Source of the DNA: Saitoella complicata NRRL Y-17804
Taxonomy: Eukaryota > Ascomycota > Saitoellomycetes > Saitoellales > Saitoellaceae
Length of the DNA: 64,000 nt
NCBI RefSeq assembly: GCF_001661265.1
Contig: NW_017566992.1
Coordinates: forward strand, 1,410,892 to 1,474,891
Reading direction: 5' to 3'
Shown here piece after piece: positions 62,201 to 64,000 of this stretch (position 1 is its first letter; every line of letters starts with the position of its first letter). The translations under genes and the position numbers were made by a program. The notes beneath the pieces are model-generated. The model saw only the letters and a list, made by a program, of their open reading frames with translations. It searched no databases and was not told the DNA's origin.

Positions 62201-62576
62201 GCAGAGGACGAAAAGGTTGTCGAAGCTTGAGCATGTTGTGAGAAGTACGAGTGCGGATGGGGAGGGGGTTCGGCAGGAGTTGGCAATGTTGAAGTTGGAG
62301 AATCGTAGTATGAAGGCGGAGATGAAGGATAAGGCTGCGCGTTCCCCTGCCAAAGAACGAGCAAAGGGAGAGGGAAGTGGGAGTGGGAGTGGGTCGGGTG
62401 ATAGTGAAAGGGATAAGATGTGGGAAGCGAGATTGAAGGAGTTGGAGAGTCGGTTGAAGGCGGAGAAGGAGGGGAGGATCAGGGATCATAGGGGCGCGAA
62501 GGAGAAGTTGAATGCGTTGTTGAAAGAGAATGAGGAGTTGAAGAAGGGGAAGGATGCGCCTCTCTTGGAGGAGTGA
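59295..62576 (+). CDS. Mto1/ApsB-type gamma-tubulin complex activator (CM1 domain)
   Basis: Single exon, 1093 residues. The centrosomin motif 1 (CM1) lies at about residues 229-285 (LTLKEQGGVIDKLRKDNFGL followed by KIYFLSDMLEK), which recruits and activates the gamma-tubulin ring complex at microtubule organising centres. The N-terminal 225 residues are acidic and Ser-rich. From residue 285 to the end is nearly unbroken coiled coil rich in Glu, Arg, Leu and Gln, with a short Gly/Ser spacer (SGSGSGSG) near residue 1030. Aspergillus ApsB (septal MTOCs) and fission-yeast Mto1 have the same layout and length. An ATG at codon 17 is an alternative start. Confidence 0.88.
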   Translation: MASSSPAPEDTQHDFTMNASRLSLGSFEESFRPDSYLPVDSETDPASVPPPEGNEEQHEDAVVEEGNDDPFADLGSPLAHKQQTAPRRPGSGHARRLSSFRNEDFLASTPRIEEQPEYGDVNDIDPAAAEVVQRAEEEDEVSYEEDTIASLPSRTPSLQSRQSSYNFPSRQATTLETPLRPAMGRAPTDTAIAERVRNISIPASAMKELQTRSYAASDAGGSINGGGGLTLKEQGGVIDKLRKDNFGLQLKIYFLSDMLEKRNEDSVNEVLNQNIELKTALLKLNRTLQEQKRLIAQLEKQLAGRGESPVAMQNEGLNDEEYEELLTMREQITTYEYELDRLRRLHVQHEEDMEELRNLAKKTSADTGVDARLWEEIIERERSEKEMYQRECEDLRRQLQEARTQPQPKSEHEELEVLVENLQSDNDDLRRDLTAQVARLTAHQMEKEQLYQELEEARLNQRAGTRSGGHEEYEEQINELRDRVTELRGENAELRNELDNALKDLDDIREEGRREIQIWVEENQLLSEDKEAILSYQEELENAFETYKADAVDENGRLKEEIMALGDEIELIQNDLTHFQMERDDALSRMQGLEGRLQEREERCERMRVLLEESERRTRGIVDMEENKVDDLQRRVQELTQDKMRLEAQLERTNSEVRNLREQADGAAVNVGDLEHLRRTTERKLAEKQRRLEELEDEVERVRKSGGASKEDIEKRIRIALEDKEEEVEGLKKELWAFRQKFAKKDEELKGTQSDLSVLERAVRQALGDTESDRVALARVIGRLREDYEHTLAELDEARQDIAQHEDILKGKEGQLELIAIETRKLSEKLIAETKARKSAESKLREVETGDNMAKNRLVDRQGRVTDLERAREREHQSFKLMESQYREQMNERNKLLADLYERISSISGIRGDETGGTVLPTTNFPKFSRNLSDSLKNLEKTMNATTEKFKKVQQELWKEYKNLEQALEQRTKRLSKLEHVVRSTSADGEGVRQELAMLKLENRSMKAEMKDKAARSPAKERAKGEGSGSGSGSGDSERDKMWEARLKELESRLKAEKEGRIRDHRGAKEKLNALLKENEELKKGKDAPLLEE

Positions 62577-62822
62577 TTTGATGAATCGGGCTCTCTGTTT
62601 GGTTTGTAGTTATTGGGATCTATTGGCGTTAGACGGTAGCGGGTGTTTGACTATTTAACGAACTACTGAGGAAAATCGTCGTCTTATCTTCGCGTCCTCC
62701 TTTGCTTCGAGTTCAGACTTACGGCAACTGGTGGACCGGGTGTATGAGCCTTCTGCAGCATGAGTGTAGATCACGTGACGACGTACAATCGACGACCGAA
62801 TAGACCGCGTAATTCAACTACA

Positions 62823-64000
62823 ATGGACTCTGTAGACAGGAGCCGGGATCACAGATCCTCGAGGAGAAGGAGTCGGTCATCAAAAGACCGTCGTCGTGAT
62901 GAACGTCCCGACAGAGACGAAGAAGTGAAGAAAGGGCGGGTCGCTGAAGCCGTAGATCGCAACCCACTGGATGACCGTGAACGTGATCGCCGCGATAGAG
63001 ATCTTCGAAAGGAGGGCAGGAGTCGGAGTCGGGAGGGGGATGGAGATAGAAGAAGACGACGTGATCGCGACTCGAGGTCAAGAGAACGGAGTCCCAGGCG
63101 GAGAAGGGACGACGGTCGCATGTTAGGATCGAGGGAGCGCAGTTCTCGGCACAGGCGAGACGAGGACCAATACCGTGAACGCTCTTCTGACCGGCGTCGA
63201 AGCTATCGCGACTCGAGGGACCGCAGGGACAGAGAAAAGACTACGGATAAGGATAGTGTAAGGGACAGAGGCGACGACAAATCCCAGCAGTCCGGGCGTT
63301 CTTCCCGTCAGGCATCACCACCAACACGGCCTATCCGCCCTCTGTCTGATCAGGACACTCTCAGACCCGGCCCCGGCGACAGGGGGAGGGAAAGAGATGA
63401 AACCAGGTCTCGTCGTTCTGATCGCTCATCCCGCCAGCCATCTCCGCCACCATCCCGCTCCGTCCGCTCATCCAATCCGCTCCCAGATCAGAATGCCCTC
63501 CGCCCCGGCGCAAGCGCTGAAGGCACCCCAGCCGTCGATGACGAACCGAAGGAGAAACCAAACTTCAACGCCTCCGGCCTCCTCGCCGCCGAATCCAACA
63601 CCTTCCAAGGCGTCGTCCTAAAATACCACGAACCCCCCTCCGCCGCCAAACCAACCAAAAAATGGCGTCTCTACGTCTTCAAACCCCCCGCCTCCGCCCC
63701 CGTCGAAATCCTCTCCCTCCACGCCCAATCCGCATTCCTTATCGGCCGTGACGCGACAATCTGCGATATCCCGCTTCTCCACCCCTCTATCTCCAAACAA
63801 CATGCCGTTATCCAGTTTAAGTGGAGGGAGAGGGTGAATGAGTATGGGGATAGAAGGAGGGATGTCGTGCCGTATGTGATTGATTTGGAGAGTGCGAATG
63901 GGACGAGTGTTAATGGGGAAGTTGTGGAGGGGGCGAGGTATGTGGAGTTGATGGTGGGGGATTTGGTGAGGTTTGGGGAGAGTACAAGGGAGTATGTTGT
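62823..64000 (+). CDS. FHA-domain RS-rich splicing protein (SNIP1/Pml1-like), 5' part
   Basis: Open from ATG 62823 to the window edge, 392 codons with no stop. The first 200 residues are Arg/Ser/Asp-rich (RRRSRSSKDRRRDER and the like). From about residue 250 the conserved block begins: KPNFNASGLLAAESNTFQGV, KWRLYVFK, then an FHA domain with FLIGRDATICDIPLLHPSIS, KQHAVIQF and DLESANGTSVNG. This is the architecture of human SNIP1, plant DAWDLE and yeast Pml1 (RES complex, nuclear pre-mRNA retention). Only the final few residues of the FHA domain should be missing. Confidence 0.9.
   Translation, partial: MDSVDRSRDHRSSRRRSRSSKDRRRDERPDRDEEVKKGRVAEAVDRNPLDDRERDRRDRDLRKEGRSRSREGDGDRRRRRDRDSRSRERSPRRRRDDGRMLGSRERSSRHRRDEDQYRERSSDRRRSYRDSRDRRDREKTTDKDSVRDRGDDKSQQSGRSSRQASPPTRPIRPLSDQDTLRPGPGDRGRERDETRSRRSDRSSRQPSPPPSRSVRSSNPLPDQNALRPGASAEGTPAVDDEPKEKPNFNASGLLAAESNTFQGVVLKYHEPPSAAKPTKKWRLYVFKPPASAPVEILSLHAQSAFLIGRDATICDIPLLHPSISKQHAVIQFKWRERVNEYGDRRRDVVPYVIDLESANGTSVNGEVVEGARYVELMVGDLVRFGESTREYV

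Noticed and set aside
1-64000. CRISPR arrays, rRNA genes, LTR or viral remnants
   Set aside because: I looked for regular spaced repeats, rRNA cores and reverse transcriptase, integrase or capsid signatures on both strands and saw none.

Overview
This window is nuclear DNA from a fungus. The genes carry short introns of about 50-75 bp with GT..AG ends and CTGAC- or TACTAAC-like branch sites. The gene set is fungal: ATG26, RXT3, VAC14, an Mto1/ApsB-type gamma-tubulin activator, PEX22-like, pyruvate decarboxylase and a chitin-binding glyoxal oxidase. Gene density is high and many long genes have no intron. The ApsB-like, RXT3 and RED genes fit a filamentous ascomycete (Pezizomycotina) best. A Plavaka-type transposon remnant is a feature more often reported from Basidiomycota, so I hold the phylum call at moderate confidence.

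Layout. 0-8 kb: possible edge exon, LSM7, SUA5, RRP42, mitochondrial IF-2, and a membrane-anchored heme-thiolate peroxidase. 8-12.6 kb: an orphan acidic protein, a small conserved protein and a PEX22-like gene. 12.7-18 kb: VAC14, a 70-residue protein and the mitochondrial citrate carrier. 18-28.6 kb: ATM1, pyruvate decarboxylase, mRNA guanylyltransferase, AIM24, RED/IK and deoxyhypusine synthase. 28.7-35.5 kb is an accessory island: an MTG1 fragment, two divergent small hydrophilic genes, tRNA-Ser(GCT), a truncated nudC copy, and a Tc1/mariner element split by a Plavaka-like element. 35.5-43.3 kb: RXT3, a SulP transporter, EMW1/TTC27 and tRNA-Arg(ACG). 43.7-48.2 kb: a secreted glyoxal oxidase with six CBM18 modules and a stress-type SDR. 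48.2-51.5 kb is a gene-poor stretch with an internal duplication. 51.5-64 kb: ATG26, a GST, an orphan, a TatD-type nuclease, an Mto1/ApsB homolog and the start of an FHA/SNIP1-like splicing protein that runs off the right edge.

Most of the window is housekeeping. Four genes serve mitochondria (IFM1, CTP1, ATM1, AIM24) and SUA5 may also supply them. Several divergent pairs share short promoters: LSM7/SUA5, RRP42/IFM1, the 70-residue gene/CTP1, CEG1/AIM24, RED/DYS1 and ATG26/GST. The most unusual items are the peroxidase with an N-terminal hydrophobic segment and a C-terminal amphipathic tail, the six-CBM18 glyoxal oxidase, the accessory island, and a genome-style signature in which single genes switch between C-rich and G-rich codon blocks. 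I found no CRISPR, retroviral or biosynthetic-cluster system. All exon models are my reading of splice signals and frame; none was tested against transcripts.
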